Origin: Candidatus Rothia avicola | GTDB lineage: Bacteria > Actinomycetota > Actinomycetes > Actinomycetales > Micrococcaceae | Length of the DNA stretch: 64,000 nt | Assembly (NCBI GenBank): GCA_019115985.1 | Contig: DXCN01000061.1 | Location: 16,480-80,479, forward strand | Direction of reading: 5' to 3' | Shown: positions 13,906-25,781 of the stretch, piece after piece | Position numbering within the stretch: the stretch's first letter is position 1 | Layout of the letters: each line of letters opens with the position of its first letter | Notes under the pieces: generated by a model | What the model was told of the DNA's origin: nothing | The model's database searches: none | Seen by the model: only the letters and a program-made list of their open reading frames with translations | Made by a program: the position numbers and the translations under genes

Positions 13906-15189
13906 ATGACCAACCTTTCACCCAACGTCACCAACCTGCCCCTGTCCCAGGTAGACCCCGAGGTCGCTGAAGCTATCCAGCACGAGCAGGAACGTCAGCA
14001 GAACACCCTCGAAATGATTGCTTCAGAGAACTTCGCCCCCCGCGCTGTGCTTGAAGCTCAGGGCTCTGTTCTGACTAACAAGTACGCCGAAGGTTACCCC
14101 GGCCGCCGCTACTACGGCGGCTGCGAGTTTGTTGACGTGGTGGAGCAGCTGGCTATCGACCGTGCCAAGGCCCTTTTCGGTGCCGACCACGCCAACGTGC
14201 AGCCCCACTCCGGGGCCCAGGCCAACAACGCCGTCATGCACGCCCTGCTGACTCCCGGTGACAAGATCATGGGCCTGTCCCTGGCCCACGGTGGTCACCT
14301 GACCCACGGTATGAAGCTCAACGTCTCGGGCAAGCTCTACGAAGTTGTTGCCTACGGCGTGGACGAAGAAACCGGCCGCGTGAACATGGACGAGGTTCGC
14401 GAGCTGGCCCTGGCCGAGAAGCCCAAGGTCATTATTGCCGGTTGGTCGGCCTACACCCGTCAGCTGGATTTCGCTGCCTTCCGCGCCATCGCCGATGAAA
14501 TCGGTGCCTACCTCTGGGTCGATATGGCCCACTTCGCTGGCCTGGTAGCAGCTGGCCTGCACCCCAACCCCGTCCCCCACGCCCACGTGGTGTCCTCCAC
14601 CGTCCACAAGACCCTGGCAGGCCCCCGCTCCGGCTTCATCATGTGTGTTGAAGACCTGAAGAAGAAGATCGACTCGGCTGTCTTCCCCGGCCAGCAGGGC
14701 GGCCCCCTCATGCACGCTATCGCCGGTAAGGCTACCGCCTTTAAGATTGCTGCTTCCGACATGTTCAAGGACCGTCAGGCCCGCACCCTCGAAGGTGCCA
14801 AGATTCTGGCTGACCGCCTGAACCAGGCCGACATGGCAGAGAGCGGCGTTAAGGTCATCTCCGGTGGCACCGATGTTCACCTGGTCCTGGTCGACCTGCG
14901 CGACGCCGAAATTAACGGCCGTGAGGCAGAAGACCTGCTGCACGAAGCCGGTATCACCGTCAACCGTAACGCAGTGCCCAACGACCCTCGTCCGCCCATG
15001 GTCACTTCCGGCCTGCGCATCGGCACCCCTGCCCTGGCAACCCGCGGCTTCGATGCTGAAGCCTTCACCGAGGTCGCCGATATCATCGCTGAAACCCTCA
15101 AGCCCGGCGTCGACGTCGCAGCCCAGCGCGAGCGGGTCACCGCCCTGTGCGAGAAGTTCCCCCTCTACTCCGGTATCGAGGAGTGGTAA
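13906..15189 (+). CDS. glyA: serine hydroxymethyltransferase
   Basis: '[33 protein letters not shown]', '[16 protein letters not shown]'. Confidence 0.98.
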   Translation: MTNLSPNVTNLPLSQVDPEVAEAIQHEQERQQNTLEMIASENFAPRAVLEAQGSVLTNKYAEGYPGRRYYGGCEFVDVVEQLAIDRAKALFGADHANVQPHSGAQANNAVMHALLTPGDKIMGLSLAHGGHLTHGMKLNVSGKLYEVVAYGVDEETGRVNMDEVRELALAEKPKVIIAGWSAYTRQLDFAAFRAIADEIGAYLWVDMAHFAGLVAAGLHPNPVPHAHVVSSTVHKTLAGPRSGFIMCVEDLKKKIDSAVFPGQQGGPLMHAIAGKATAFKIAASDMFKDRQARTLEGAKILADRLNQADMAESGVKVISGGTDVHLVLVDLRDAEINGREAEDLLHEAGITVNRNAVPNDPRPPMVTSGLRIGTPALATRGFDAEAFTEVADIIAETLKPGVDVAAQRERVTALCEKFPLYSGIEEW

Positions 15190-15191
15190 AC

Positions 15192-16070
15192 ATGCCGCAG
15201 ATTCTTGACGGTACCGCTACCGCCGCCCAGATTAAGAGCGAGCTCGCCGAGCGCGTAGCTACCCTGAAAGAAAAGGGCGTTACCCCCGGTCTGGCGACCG
15301 TACTGGTAGGCGATGACCCAGCCTCCCGCTCCTACGTGGGCGGTAAGCACCGTGACTGCGCCGAGGTTGGCATTGCCTCTATCAAGGTGGAGCTGCCCGA
15401 GACCATCAGCCAGGAAGAGCTTGAAGGCGAGCTCGAAAAGCTGAACAACGACCCGGCCTGCACCGGCTATATCGTTCAGCTGCCCCTGCCCAAGCACATC
15501 GATACCAATCGAGTTCTTGAGAAGATTTCCCCCGAGAAGGACGCCGACGGCCTGCACCCCATGAACCTGGGCCGCCTCGTCCTCAATGTGGGCGAACCCC
15601 TGAACTCGCCCCTGCCCTGCACCCCTAACGGTGTGATTGAGCTGGTGGAACGCCACGGTATTTCGTGGAAGGGTAAGAAGGTCGCTGTGTTGGGCCGCGG
15701 TATTACCGTGGGCCGCCCCTTGGGCCTGCTGCTGACCCGCAAGGACGTCAACTCCACCGCCACCCTGGTGCACACCGGCACTGAGGACGTCAGCGCAGCC
15801 CTGCGCGATGCCGATATCATCGTGGCTGCCGTGGGTGTTGCCCATGCCGTGAAAGCTGACCAGATCAAGGACGGCGCTATCCTGCTCGATGTCGGTGTCT
15901 CCCGTATTGAGGGCCCCGAGACCGGCAAGAAGAAGCTAACCGGCGATATCTCCCCCGAGGCCGCTGCTAAGGCCAGCTGGTACTCACCCAACCCCGGTGG
16001 CGTGGGCCCCATGACCCGCGCTATGCTGCTGGTCAACGTGGTAGAAACTGCAGAACGCCAGGCTGTCTAA
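15192..16070 (+). CDS. folD: methylenetetrahydrofolate dehydrogenase/cyclohydrolase
   Basis: '[12 protein letters not shown]', '[16 protein letters not shown]', '[13 protein letters not shown]'. Confidence 0.97.
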   Translation: MPQILDGTATAAQIKSELAERVATLKEKGVTPGLATVLVGDDPASRSYVGGKHRDCAEVGIASIKVELPETISQEELEGELEKLNNDPACTGYIVQLPLPKHIDTNRVLEKISPEKDADGLHPMNLGRLVLNVGEPLNSPLPCTPNGVIELVERHGISWKGKKVAVLGRGITVGRPLGLLLTRKDVNSTATLVHTGTEDVSAALRDADIIVAAVGVAHAVKADQIKDGAILLDVGVSRIEGPETGKKKLTGDISPEAAAKASWYSPNPGGVGPMTRAMLLVNVVETAERQAV

Positions 16071-16081
16071 GCCTAAGTGTC

Positions 16082-16134
16082 CACGAGAATCGCCGAGTGC
16101 CTACCAAGAGCGTATGCACTCGGCGATTCTCGTG
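16082..16134. terminator. perfect 19-bp hairpin between convergent folD and gntR-type gene
   Basis: cacgagaatcgccgagtgc / gcactcggcgattctcgtg. Confidence 0.85.
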
Positions 16135-16153
16135 TGCACTCATGGAAAAAGAA

Positions 16154-16873
16154 CTACCTCTTAACCTCTATCTCAAAGTCGTAGCGGTCGCCTCGGTAGA
16201 GGGTTTGGGTGCTTTCCACGGGCAGGCCGCGCACGGTGTAGCCCACTTTTTCAACGCGCAGAGCGGCTGCCCCCAGGGGAACCCCCAGCTGGGCTGCTTC
16301 TGCCTGGGTCAGGTTGGTTGCTACCACCCGTACGGTTGCGGTTTCTACCTGGAAGCCGGACGCCCGCATCTGGGCATCGAGCGAGGCAGATAATTCGGGC
16401 TCCACATGGGAAAAGGCCTCGGGCAGGAAGTGGGCGGTTTCAAGAGCGATAGGGGAGCCGTCCGCCTGCCGCAGCCGCTGAATCTGAATCACCTTGGCAC
16501 CGGCGTCCAGATTCAAATCGCGCTGAACCGCCAGCGGCGCCTCGATGAGGTGGCAGGTGAGGGTGAGGGAGTGGGGGCGGTGGCCGCGCGCTGCCATATC
16601 GTCTGTGAAAGAGCGCAAGGACGGGGCTCGCATCGGGTGCTTGCGCGGGGCAACATAGGTGCCTGACCCCTGCACATGGTAGATAAGTCCGGCGTCAGCT
16701 AGTTCCCGTAAGGCCCGGCGGACGGTGTCGCGTGAGACGGAGAAGATATCCTGCAGCTGCCGTTCTGTGGGCAGGGGCATGTTCTCATCAGCCGGGCAGA
16801 TATAGCGCTCTTCGATGAGCCTGGCGACCTGCTGGTACTTCGTTTCACGTGATGAGGGCATCATGTACCCCAC
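16154..16873 (-). CDS. GntR-family regulator with UTRA domain
   Basis: wHTH 'LPTERQLQDIFSVSRDTVRRALRELADAGLIYHVQGSGTYV' followed by UTRA-type ligand domain. Confidence 0.92.
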   Translation of the reverse strand: MGYMMPSSRETKYQQVARLIEERYICPADENMPLPTERQLQDIFSVSRDTVRRALRELADAGLIYHVQGSGTYVAPRKHPMRAPSLRSFTDDMAARGHRPHSLTLTCHLIEAPLAVQRDLNLDAGAKVIQIQRLRQADGSPIALETAHFLPEAFSHVEPELSASLDAQMRASGFQVETATVRVVATNLTQAEAAQLGVPLGAAALRVEKVGYTVRGLPVESTQTLYRGDRYDFEIEVKR

Positions 16874-16935
16874 TTTACGCTTAAGTTGGGCCTGCGATAC
16901 AGCGCGGCCTGGCTTCCTTTGACATAATAGAGGTC

Positions 16936-18475
<1,540 letters not shown>

Positions 18476-18495
18476 GAGTTAGACGACCTCACCTG

Positions 18496-19026
18496 GTGGC
18501 TTCTTCACCGACCATAGACCCCGACCGCAGGTATCTCAGCATCGTTGCCGAGGTACCTGCGGTGGTGTCTGCGCGCCTGGTCAGCTGGCGGGCGAGCCAG
18601 GGCCTGGTAGGCCCCGTTGCTGACAGCTGCCACATTACGATTTTGATTAGCGAGGACGCCGGCGGCGACCCCCTGCGCTCCATTGAGCAGGCAGTCACCG
18701 GCATCGGCCCCGTGCAGGTGGGCCTGGGCCCGGCTGCAACCTTTGAGCCGGTTACCCCCGTAACCTACCTCCCCGTGGTCGCCGGGGCAGATAGGCTCAC
18801 CCTAATTCATGCAGCCTGCCAAAAAGTGGTGGGGGAGTCGGTGTCACCTTTTCCCTATGAGCCGCACCTCACCCTAGCCAACCATGCCCCGGCCCCTGCC
18901 CTGGCGGCGTCCTTGCAGGACTTTGCGAGCCTTCCGCCTGAGCTTTCGAATTTCACCATCGACCGGCTGACGGTCTACCGATTCAGCGCAGGCAGCTGGC
19001 AGCAGCTGGGAACAGTGCGCCTTTAA
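18496..19026 (+). CDS. 2'-5' RNA ligase/phosphodiesterase-like protein
   Basis: Two H-x-[TS] type motifs ('CHITILIS', 'PHLTLANH') in a 176-aa ORF. Confidence 0.75.
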   Translation: MASSPTIDPDRRYLSIVAEVPAVVSARLVSWRASQGLVGPVADSCHITILISEDAGGDPLRSIEQAVTGIGPVQVGLGPAATFEPVTPVTYLPVVAGADRLTLIHAACQKVVGESVSPFPYEPHLTLANHAPAPALAASLQDFASLPPELSNFTIDRLTVYRFSAGSWQQLGTVRL

Positions 19027-19033
19027 ACAATAG

Positions 19034-19256
19034 AAGCTTATTCATAAAGATCGGTGGAGCAGGCTCACAGCGAAGCTGCTGGCTCGGATGAAGTGAGCGG
19101 GTGCGATAGCACGCAAGAGTGAACAGAATCCGCCGCTAGGCGGGGCGTGAGGGTCAGGCTTGCGCCTATTCCGCCCGCAGATTTGTTTCCTCGCGCGCTC
19201 GGAATCTGCTGGGCTCCATCCAGCGTGAGCCTGCGGAATCGCTTATGAATAAGCTT
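19034..19256. repeat. structured intergenic element E1 with 14-bp perfect terminal inverted repeats
   Basis: AAGCTTATTCATAA (19034-19047) / TTATGAATAAGCTT (19243-19256); inner GCAGGCTCAC / GTGAGCCTGC. Confidence 0.85.
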
Positions 19257-19269
19257 TATCGATAAAACG

Positions 19270-20610
19270 CTAGTGGTCAGAGTCCACTTCGGTGGTGGTG
19301 ACCAGTTCAGCGGTGCGGGAGATACCGTTGATTTCATTGGGTACCTCGGGCAGGTCAATGCTGGCAAATACCTCGGCGGTGCCGTCCGCAATCTTTGCTA
19401 GAGATACAACGTGTAGCTTCTTGGTGGCGGGGTCGGTGACGTAGGCGGTTTCGCCGTCAACCCAGATGGCGGGGCGGGGGTCCTGCCAGATTTCTGATTC
19501 GGTCCAGGAGTCCATGATGTCCACGGAGCCCAGCTCGGTGCCGTCTTCAGCCCAGAAGCGGAGCTTGCCGTCGGTAGTCAGTAGCAGGTGGGAGCCTTCG
19601 GGGCCGCGGGCTAGTGAACGGAAGGTATAGGAGACGCCTTCGGGTAGGGCGATCTTAGTGCGTTCCTTGGTGATGGTGTTGATCAGGGCGAACTGTTCGG
19701 GGCGTTCGAGTTTGGCGTCCTGGTCGGTTTTGTAGTCGGCAAGTACGATAGCTGAATCAGCTGAGCCGGCCTGGTTGCCGGAGCGGGAGTAGGGGTCTTC
19801 GGGGTTGGTGATCTTGGTGAAAGTGCCGTCTGCGTAGATGAGGGCGCCGTCCTGGCAGCCAACGGTAAAGGTGTCATGAGCGGCAATGGCTTCGCCGTGA
19901 ATGCCGGGGCAGTTGAGGCTTTCGGTGACAACTGAGCCGTCTGCATTGATGACGGCGGCGCCGGTGCGGGCGTCCTCGGTGCCGACCGATACCAGGTACT
20001 GGTTGTTCTCGAGGGGGATGGCCAGGCCGTGGTGGGCGTTGGGCAGGGTGATGGTTTCGGTGCTGATGCTGCTTGCGGTGTACTGGTCTGCACCGGTTAG
20101 GTCAGCGGGGGAGTAGACCTCGATGGTGCCGCTCTTGTCGGCGAACATGGCTGTGCGGCCGTAGTCGGTGATGACGTGGCCGGTGCCGTCCGCTGCGAAG
20201 GACAGGGAGGTGAGGGTGGGGGTGGTGGTGTAGTAGTGGCTGTGGTCGCCGTGGGCCTGGGCCCAGGCGCCCATGTCGAGCATGGTGTAGGAGGAGCCAT
20301 CTGCTACGACCAGGTGGCGGTTGTCGCCTGCGGGCTGCAGGCGCAGGAAGCCTTCTTTGTCAATGGTTTCGATGACTTCAAAGGTCTTGCCGTCCACAAT
20401 CATGATTCCGCCGTCGTAGGTCAGGGCGATGCGGGCTGAGGGGGCGGAGGCTTCGGTGATGGCTGCGCCTTCTGCGGTTGCGGTGGCGCTGGCCTGGTCG
20501 CTGCTTGCGGTGCTGGAGGGCGCGGACGCTGCCCCGCAACCGGCAAGAGCAAGGGCGAGGGTGGTGCTGATAAGAGTGAAAAGAGGACGAGAGGTGTTAT
20601 GCATGCCCAC
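19270..20610 (-). CDS. AztD-like zinc metallochaperone lipoprotein (beta-propeller)
   Basis: Lipobox 'LALAGCG'; 'GFLRLQPAGDNRHLVVADG', 'HGDHSHYYTTTPTLTSLSF'. Confidence 0.75.
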   Translation of the reverse strand: MGMHNTSRPLFTLISTTLALALAGCGAASAPSSTASSDQASATATAEGAAITEASAPSARIALTYDGGIMIVDGKTFEVIETIDKEGFLRLQPAGDNRHLVVADGSSYTMLDMGAWAQAHGDHSHYYTTTPTLTSLSFAADGTGHVITDYGRTAMFADKSGTIEVYSPADLTGADQYTASSISTETITLPNAHHGLAIPLENNQYLVSVGTEDARTGAAVINADGSVVTESLNCPGIHGEAIAAHDTFTVGCQDGALIYADGTFTKITNPEDPYSRSGNQAGSADSAIVLADYKTDQDAKLERPEQFALINTITKERTKIALPEGVSYTFRSLARGPEGSHLLLTTDGKLRFWAEDGTELGSVDIMDSWTESEIWQDPRPAIWVDGETAYVTDPATKKLHVVSLAKIADGTAEVFASIDLPEVPNEINGISRTAELVTTTEVDSDH

Positions 20611-20622
20611 CAGTCTAAACTA

Positions 20623-20640
20623 AATGAGAATCATTTGCAT
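20623..20640. promoter_or_regulatory. Zur-box-like dyad upstream of the AztD-like gene
   Basis: aaTGAGAATcATTTGCAt; imperfect palindrome similar to actinobacterial Zur boxes. Confidence 0.6.
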
Positions 20641-20654
20641 AATGTGAGTGTCAA

Positions 20655-20688
20655 AAAGGCCCGCACCGGGAAAGCGGTGTGGGCCTTT
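20655..20688. terminator. terminator downstream of manC
   Basis: aaaggcccgcaccg / cggtgtgggccttt. Confidence 0.7.
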
Positions 20689-20704
20689 AGGTAACTTTGG
20701 TGGG

Positions 20705-21814
20705 CTAGAGCAGGTTGTCCTGGCCCAGTTCTTTCAGGGTGTTGACGGTGTTCTTCACGCTCTGGGCGTCGTCGCGTACGGTGACAAGCAGGGCATCTGC
20801 GGTGTCAACGATAACAACATCTTCGATACCGATGACCGAAATCTTGCGGCCGGTGTTGTTGACGACGATACCGGTGGATTCTTCGCTGATGACGCTGGAC
20901 TTATCGCCCAGCACGAAGAGGTCGTCGCCGCTCTTTTCGATGTTGAGGCGGGCTACGGCGTCAAAGTCGCCTACGTCGTCCCAGCTGAAACGACCGGGAA
21001 CCATAGCTACGTCACCGGCGGCCGCTGCGGGTTCAGCTACTGCATAGTCGATGGCGGTCTTGGGTAGGGTCTCCCAGAGGCGGTTCATGCAGGCCTCGCG
21101 GGCGGGGGTATCCCAGGCGCGGGCAATTTCCATGATGCCGGCGTAGAGTTCCGGCTCATTGGCTTCAAGGTGCTGCAGCATGAGGGCGGCAGGGGCCACG
21201 AACATGCCGGCGTTCCAGGTGTAGTCACCGCTGGCTACGTACTCGGTTGCGGTGGCCTCGTTGGGCTTTTCGACGAACTGCTCAACGGCAAGGACGCTGG
21301 GGGCATCTTCCAGGCCCAGATTCTGGGTTGCCTTGATGTAGCCAAAAGCGGTGGAAGGCTCGGTGGGCTCGATACCGATGGTGACAATCTTGCCGGAGGC
21401 TGCGGCGTGTACGGCCTCGCGCACTACGGCCTGGAACTCTTCGACCGGGCTGATGATGTGGTCAGCGGCGAAGGAGCCGATGATGGCCTCGGGGTCGCGC
21501 TCGTGCAGAATAGCGCAGGCCAGGCCAATGGCGGCAGCGGAGTCGCGGGGTGAGGGTTCGAGTACCAGGTCAGACACGCGTAGCTCTGAGAGCTGCTGGG
21601 TAACGGCGTTGGCGTGGGCCTGGCCGGTAACGACAAGGACGCCGTCAGCTGCCAGGTCAACCAAGCGATCGTAGGTAGCACGAAGAAGGGACGAACCTGT
21701 CCCGGTCAGGTCAAGCAAAAATTTAGGTTCTACGGCGCGAGAGAGGGGCCATAGGCGGGAGCCTACGCCGCCGGCCGGAATGAGGGGGTAGAACCGTTCA
21801 AGTGGTGTTCTCAT
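20705..21814 (-). CDS. manC: mannose-1-phosphate guanylyltransferase
   Basis: 'PLIPAGGVGSRLWPLSRAVEPKFLLDL', 'AFGYIKAT', 'FVEKPNEATA'. Confidence 0.95.
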   Translation of the reverse strand: MRTPLERFYPLIPAGGVGSRLWPLSRAVEPKFLLDLTGTGSSLLRATYDRLVDLAADGVLVVTGQAHANAVTQQLSELRVSDLVLEPSPRDSAAAIGLACAILHERDPEAIIGSFAADHIISPVEEFQAVVREAVHAAASGKIVTIGIEPTEPSTAFGYIKATQNLGLEDAPSVLAVEQFVEKPNEATATEYVASGDYTWNAGMFVAPAALMLQHLEANEPELYAGIMEIARAWDTPAREACMNRLWETLPKTAIDYAVAEPAAAAGDVAMVPGRFSWDDVGDFDAVARLNIEKSGDDLFVLGDKSSVISEESTGIVVNNTGRKISVIGIEDVVIVDTADALLVTVRDDAQSVKNTVNTLKELGQDNLL

Positions 21815-22129
21815 CGTTTCTACAGTGTACCCAGAATTGAAGTCATAATGATGAAATCTTTTCCTTAAACTGTACGGCGCCGGTCACTTTTGACGAAAAA
21901 CTTCACGGCGGCTTCCGCATGATAACGCCGATAGCTGGCTTAAGGGCATTAAAACCTTGCCTATTTCCCGGAAAAGCGGGGTCAAGAGATGGTGACACGG
22001 TGTAAGTAAGCAGCCCTAAAACCTGCTAATCTTGCTGTTGAGTAGAACACACAATACGTATGTTGCGTGGGTGCACAGATAGGCTCAACCTATCGGTGTG
22101 TCGCCTCGCATCACACAGGAGGTTATTCA

Positions 22130-22510
22130 GTGCCGAATACATCCAAGGGCACGCTGTATCGCGGCCGTGAGGGTATGTGGTCGTGGGTTGCCCACCGCAT
22201 TACCGGTATCGCCATTTTCTTCTTCTTGCTGGTTCACGTGCTTGATACCGCCGTCGTCCGCGTCTCTCCCGAGGCCTACAACGCCGTCATGCACATCTAC
22301 AAGAACCCCATCATGGGTCTGGGTGAAGCTGTGCTGGTAGCAGCCATCGTCTACCACGCCTTTAACGGTATCCGCATTATCCTGGTGGACTTCTGGAAGA
22401 ACGGCGCCAAGAACCAGAAGGCTATGCTCTGGGGCGTCCTGGTGCTCTGGGCCGTCGTCATGGTTCCCTTCCTCGTCCGTCACTTCATGCTCGTCTTTGG
22501 GGGTCACTAA
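22130..22510 (+). CDS. sdhC: succinate dehydrogenase cytochrome b556 subunit
   Basis: 'MWSWVAHRITGIAIFFFLLVHVLD', 'YHAFNGIRIILVDF'; first gene of sdhCDAB. Confidence 0.94.
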   Translation: MPNTSKGTLYRGREGMWSWVAHRITGIAIFFFLLVHVLDTAVVRVSPEAYNAVMHIYKNPIMGLGEAVLVAAIVYHAFNGIRIILVDFWKNGAKNQKAMLWGVLVLWAVVMVPFLVRHFMLVFGGH

Positions 22511-22513
22511 GAC

Positions 22514-22999
22514 ATGGCAACTCCTCTGAAAACCAAGATTTCGGTTCCCCGTAGCCGCGACAACACCGTTTCGGGTGTCAAATACAACCGGGCCTCGTCC
22601 AAGCGCAACAACTTCGAGATGTTCGCCTGGCTCTACATGCGTGTCTCTGGTGTTCTGCTGGTCATCCTGATTTTCGGTCACCTCTTCGTCAACCTCATGA
22701 TGGGCGAAGGCGTACACCGCATCGACTTCGGTTTTGTCGGCGGTAAGCTGGCTAACCCCTTCTGGCAGGTCTGGGATCTTCTGCTCCTGTGGCTGGCTAT
22801 GCTGCACGGCGCTAACGGCATCCGCGTCATCATCGACGATTACGCAGAAAAGGACGGCGTGCGCTTTGCCCTGAAGGTAGCCCTCTTCCTTGCCACCGCT
22901 TTCGTGATTCTTCTGGGCACCCTGGTTATCTTCACCTTTGATCCCTGCCCCGCCGGTGCAGCCGCAGACCTTCTGCCCTCCTTCTGCACCGCCCCGTAA
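22514..22999 (+). CDS. sdhD: succinate dehydrogenase membrane anchor subunit
   Basis: Position between sdhC and sdhA; TM segments, 'LHGANGIRVIIDDY'. Confidence 0.93.
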   Translation: MATPLKTKISVPRSRDNTVSGVKYNRASSKRNNFEMFAWLYMRVSGVLLVILIFGHLFVNLMMGEGVHRIDFGFVGGKLANPFWQVWDLLLLWLAMLHGANGIRVIIDDYAEKDGVRFALKVALFLATAFVILLGTLVIFTFDPCPAGAAADLLPSFCTAP

Positions 23000-23039
23000 G
23001 CTATTGGCGCTCTAGATTTTAGAAAGAAGCATTCACACA

Positions 23040-24803
23040 ATGCAGGTACATAAGTACGACGTCGTTATCATCGGCGCAGGCGGCGCAGGCATGCGAGCCG
23101 CTATCGAAGCTGGCCAGCGCGTCCGCACCGCTGTGCTCACCAAGCTCTACCCCACCCGCTCCCACACCGGTGCTGCCCAGGGCGGCATGTGTGCGGCTCT
23201 GGCTAACGTTGAAGAGGACAACTGGGAGTGGCATACCTTTGACACCATCAAGGGTGGCGACTACCTGGTAGACCAGGACTCAGCTGAGGTCATGGCAAAA
23301 GAAGCCATCGATGCCGTTCTCGATCTTGAGAAGATGGGCCTTCCCTTCAACCGCACTCCTGAGGGCCGTATTGACCAGCGCCGCTTTGGCGGCCACACCC
23401 GCGACCACGGTAAGGCTCCTGTACGCCGCGCCTGTTACGCAGCAGACCGCACCGGCCACATGATTCTGCAGACCCTCTACCAGAACTGCGTCAAGCACAA
23501 CGTAGAGTTCTACAACGAGTACTACGTGCTCGACCTGGTTATGGTCGAAGACGAGGACGGCGTCCGCCGCCCCGCAGGTGTTGTCTCCTACGACCTGGCT
23601 ACCGGCGACGTCCACGTCTTCCAGGCCAAGAGCGTTATCTTCGCCTCCGGCGGCTGTGGCAAGATTTTCAAGACCACCTCCAACGCCCACACCCTAACCG
23701 GTGACGGCATGGCAATTGCCCTGCGCAACGGTATTCCGCTGGAAGACATGGAGTTCGTGCAGTTCCACCCCACCGGTCTTGCTGGCCTGGGTATTCTGGT
23801 CTCTGAGGCTGCCCGCGGTGAAGGCGGTATTCTGCGTAACTCCGACGGCGAACGCTTCATGGAACGTTACGCCCCCACCATTAAGGACTTGGCCCCCCGC
23901 GACATCGTGGCTCGCTCCATGGCCAATGAGGTTCGTGAAGGCCGAGGCTGTGGCCCCAACAAGGACTACGTCCTTCTGGATCTCACCCACCTCGAGCCCT
24001 CTCACATTGACGAGAAGCTCCCTGACATCACCGAGTTCGCTCGCACCTACCTGGGCGTTGAACCCTACACCGAGCCCGTTCCTGTCTTCCCTACCGCCCA
24101 CTACGCTATGGGTGGCATCCCCACCAACATCAAAGCAGAGGTCCACTCTAACTCTGAGGACATCATCCCCGGCCTGTACGCTGCCGGTGAGGTCGCCTGC
24201 GTATCGGTGCACGGCTCCAACCGCCTGGGTACCAACTCCCTGCTCGACATCAACGTCTTCGGTAAGCGCGCCGGTATCTACGCGGCAGAATACGCAGCCT
24301 CAGCTGACTTCCTGCCCATCCCCGATGACGCAGCCGATGCCACCTTGGAACTGCTCAACCAGATTCGCAATGGCGAAGGCACCGAAAAGGTAGGCCAGCT
24401 GCGCAAGGAACTGCAGGACGTCATGGACGCCGACATGCAGGTTTTCCGCACCGAGGCAACCATCCACAACGCCGTCAACAAGATTGTTGAGCTCGAAGAG
24501 CGTTACAAGAACATCCAGATTCAGGACAAGGGCAAGCGCTTCAACCTCGACCTGCTTGAAGCTGTCGAGCTGGGCTTCCTGCTGGAGCTGGCCAAGGTCA
24601 TGTCTGTGGCTGCCCTGCACCGCAAGGAGTCCCGCGGCGGTCACTTCCGCGAAGACTACCCCGACCGCGACGATGCCAACTTCATGAAGCACTCAATGGT
24701 CTACCTCGATGAGAACGCCGAGATGGAAGGCATCAAGGGCCTGCGCTTCGACACCAAGCCCGTGACCTTCACCCGCTACGAACCGATGGAGCGTAAGTAC
24801 TAA
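23040..24803 (+). CDS. sdhA: succinate dehydrogenase flavoprotein subunit
   Basis: 'DVVIIGAGGAGMRAAIEA', 'RSHTGAAQGGMCAAL', 'HYAMGGIPTN'. Confidence 0.98.
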   Translation: MQVHKYDVVIIGAGGAGMRAAIEAGQRVRTAVLTKLYPTRSHTGAAQGGMCAALANVEEDNWEWHTFDTIKGGDYLVDQDSAEVMAKEAIDAVLDLEKMGLPFNRTPEGRIDQRRFGGHTRDHGKAPVRRACYAADRTGHMILQTLYQNCVKHNVEFYNEYYVLDLVMVEDEDGVRRPAGVVSYDLATGDVHVFQAKSVIFASGGCGKIFKTTSNAHTLTGDGMAIALRNGIPLEDMEFVQFHPTGLAGLGILVSEAARGEGGILRNSDGERFMERYAPTIKDLAPRDIVARSMANEVREGRGCGPNKDYVLLDLTHLEPSHIDEKLPDITEFARTYLGVEPYTEPVPVFPTAHYAMGGIPTNIKAEVHSNSEDIIPGLYAAGEVACVSVHGSNRLGTNSLLDINVFGKRAGIYAAEYAASADFLPIPDDAADATLELLNQIRNGEGTEKVGQLRKELQDVMDADMQVFRTEATIHNAVNKIVELEERYKNIQIQDKGKRFNLDLLEAVELGFLLELAKVMSVAALHRKESRGGHFREDYPDRDDANFMKHSMVYLDENAEMEGIKGLRFDTKPVTFTRYEPMERKY

Positions 24804-24804
24804 A

Positions 24805-25590
24805 ATGGCTGATTTTGAAGCACGTGAACCCGAATCCAAGGTTGAGCTGAAGTCTGAGTCAGGCGAAGCGGGCGCTATTCCCACCTTCGACGTGACTGTG
24901 CAGGTTCGCCGCTACAACCCCGAAGAGTCAGCAGAAGCCCACTGGGACGAATTTAAGCTGACCATGTACGGCACCGACCGTGTGCTCGATGCCCTGCACA
25001 AGATCAAGTGGGAGATTGACGGATCGCTATCCTTCCGTCGCTCCTGTGCTCACGGTATCTGCGGCTCCGATGCCATGCGCATCAATGGCCGTAACCGCCT
25101 GGCCTGCAAGACCCTGCTCAAGGACCTTGACCTGTCTAAGCCCATCACCGTTGAGCCCATCAAGGGTCTGCCCTGCGAGAAGGACCTCATCGTAGACATG
25201 GAACCCTTCTTCCAGGCATACCGCGAGATTATGCCCTTCCTGGTCAACGACACCCACGAGCCGGAGCGCGAGCGCTACCAGTCCCAGGAGGACCGCGCCC
25301 GCTTTGACGACACCACCAAGTGCATCCTCTGCGCTGCCTGTACCTCGTCCTGCCCCGTTTTCTGGACTGACGGCCAGTACTTCGGCCCCGCAGCTATCGT
25401 CAACGCCCACCGCTTCATCTTTGACTCTCGCGATGACGCCGGTGATATGCGTCTTGAGATTCTCAACGATAAGGAAGGCGTCTGGCGCTGCCGCACCACC
25501 TTCAACTGTACTGAGGCCTGCCCCCGCGGTATTGAGATCACCAAGGCGATTGCCGAGGTCAAGCAAGCTATTTTGGCTCGCTCGCTCTAA
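24805..25590 (+). CDS. sdhB: succinate dehydrogenase iron-sulfur subunit
   Basis: 'SCAHGICGSDAMRINGRNRLACKT', 'CILCAACTSSCPVFW', 'CTEACPRGI'. Confidence 0.98.
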   Translation: MADFEAREPESKVELKSESGEAGAIPTFDVTVQVRRYNPEESAEAHWDEFKLTMYGTDRVLDALHKIKWEIDGSLSFRRSCAHGICGSDAMRINGRNRLACKTLLKDLDLSKPITVEPIKGLPCEKDLIVDMEPFFQAYREIMPFLVNDTHEPERERYQSQEDRARFDDTTKCILCAACTSSCPVFWTDGQYFGPAAIVNAHRFIFDSRDDAGDMRLEILNDKEGVWRCRTTFNCTEACPRGIEITKAIAEVKQAILARSL

Positions 25591-25671
25591 GGTGACATAC
25601 AGGGTAGGTAGTATGCACATCAGTGACCCGGCTACTCGCTAGCTGAGGAAGTCAGGTAAGTCTCAACAGGC

Positions 25672-25710
25672 AGGGGCGGGGCAGTACCATCTGGTATCTG
25701 CCCCGCCCCT
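25672..25710. terminator. terminator downstream of sdhB
   Basis: aggggcggggcag-tacca-tc-tggta-t-ctgccccgcccct. Confidence 0.85.
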
Positions 25711-25781
25711 TGCTTATTTTTTAAAAAAAGAAGTCCCCCTCCAGCAAGGAGGGGAACCCCGACCAGGAAGACTTCACTTAG

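Noticed and set aside
14023-14943. Long antisense ORF (306 aa) opposite glyA
   Set aside because: Lies entirely over a strongly conserved gene; low-complexity Gly/Val composition typical of shadow ORFs in GC-rich DNA
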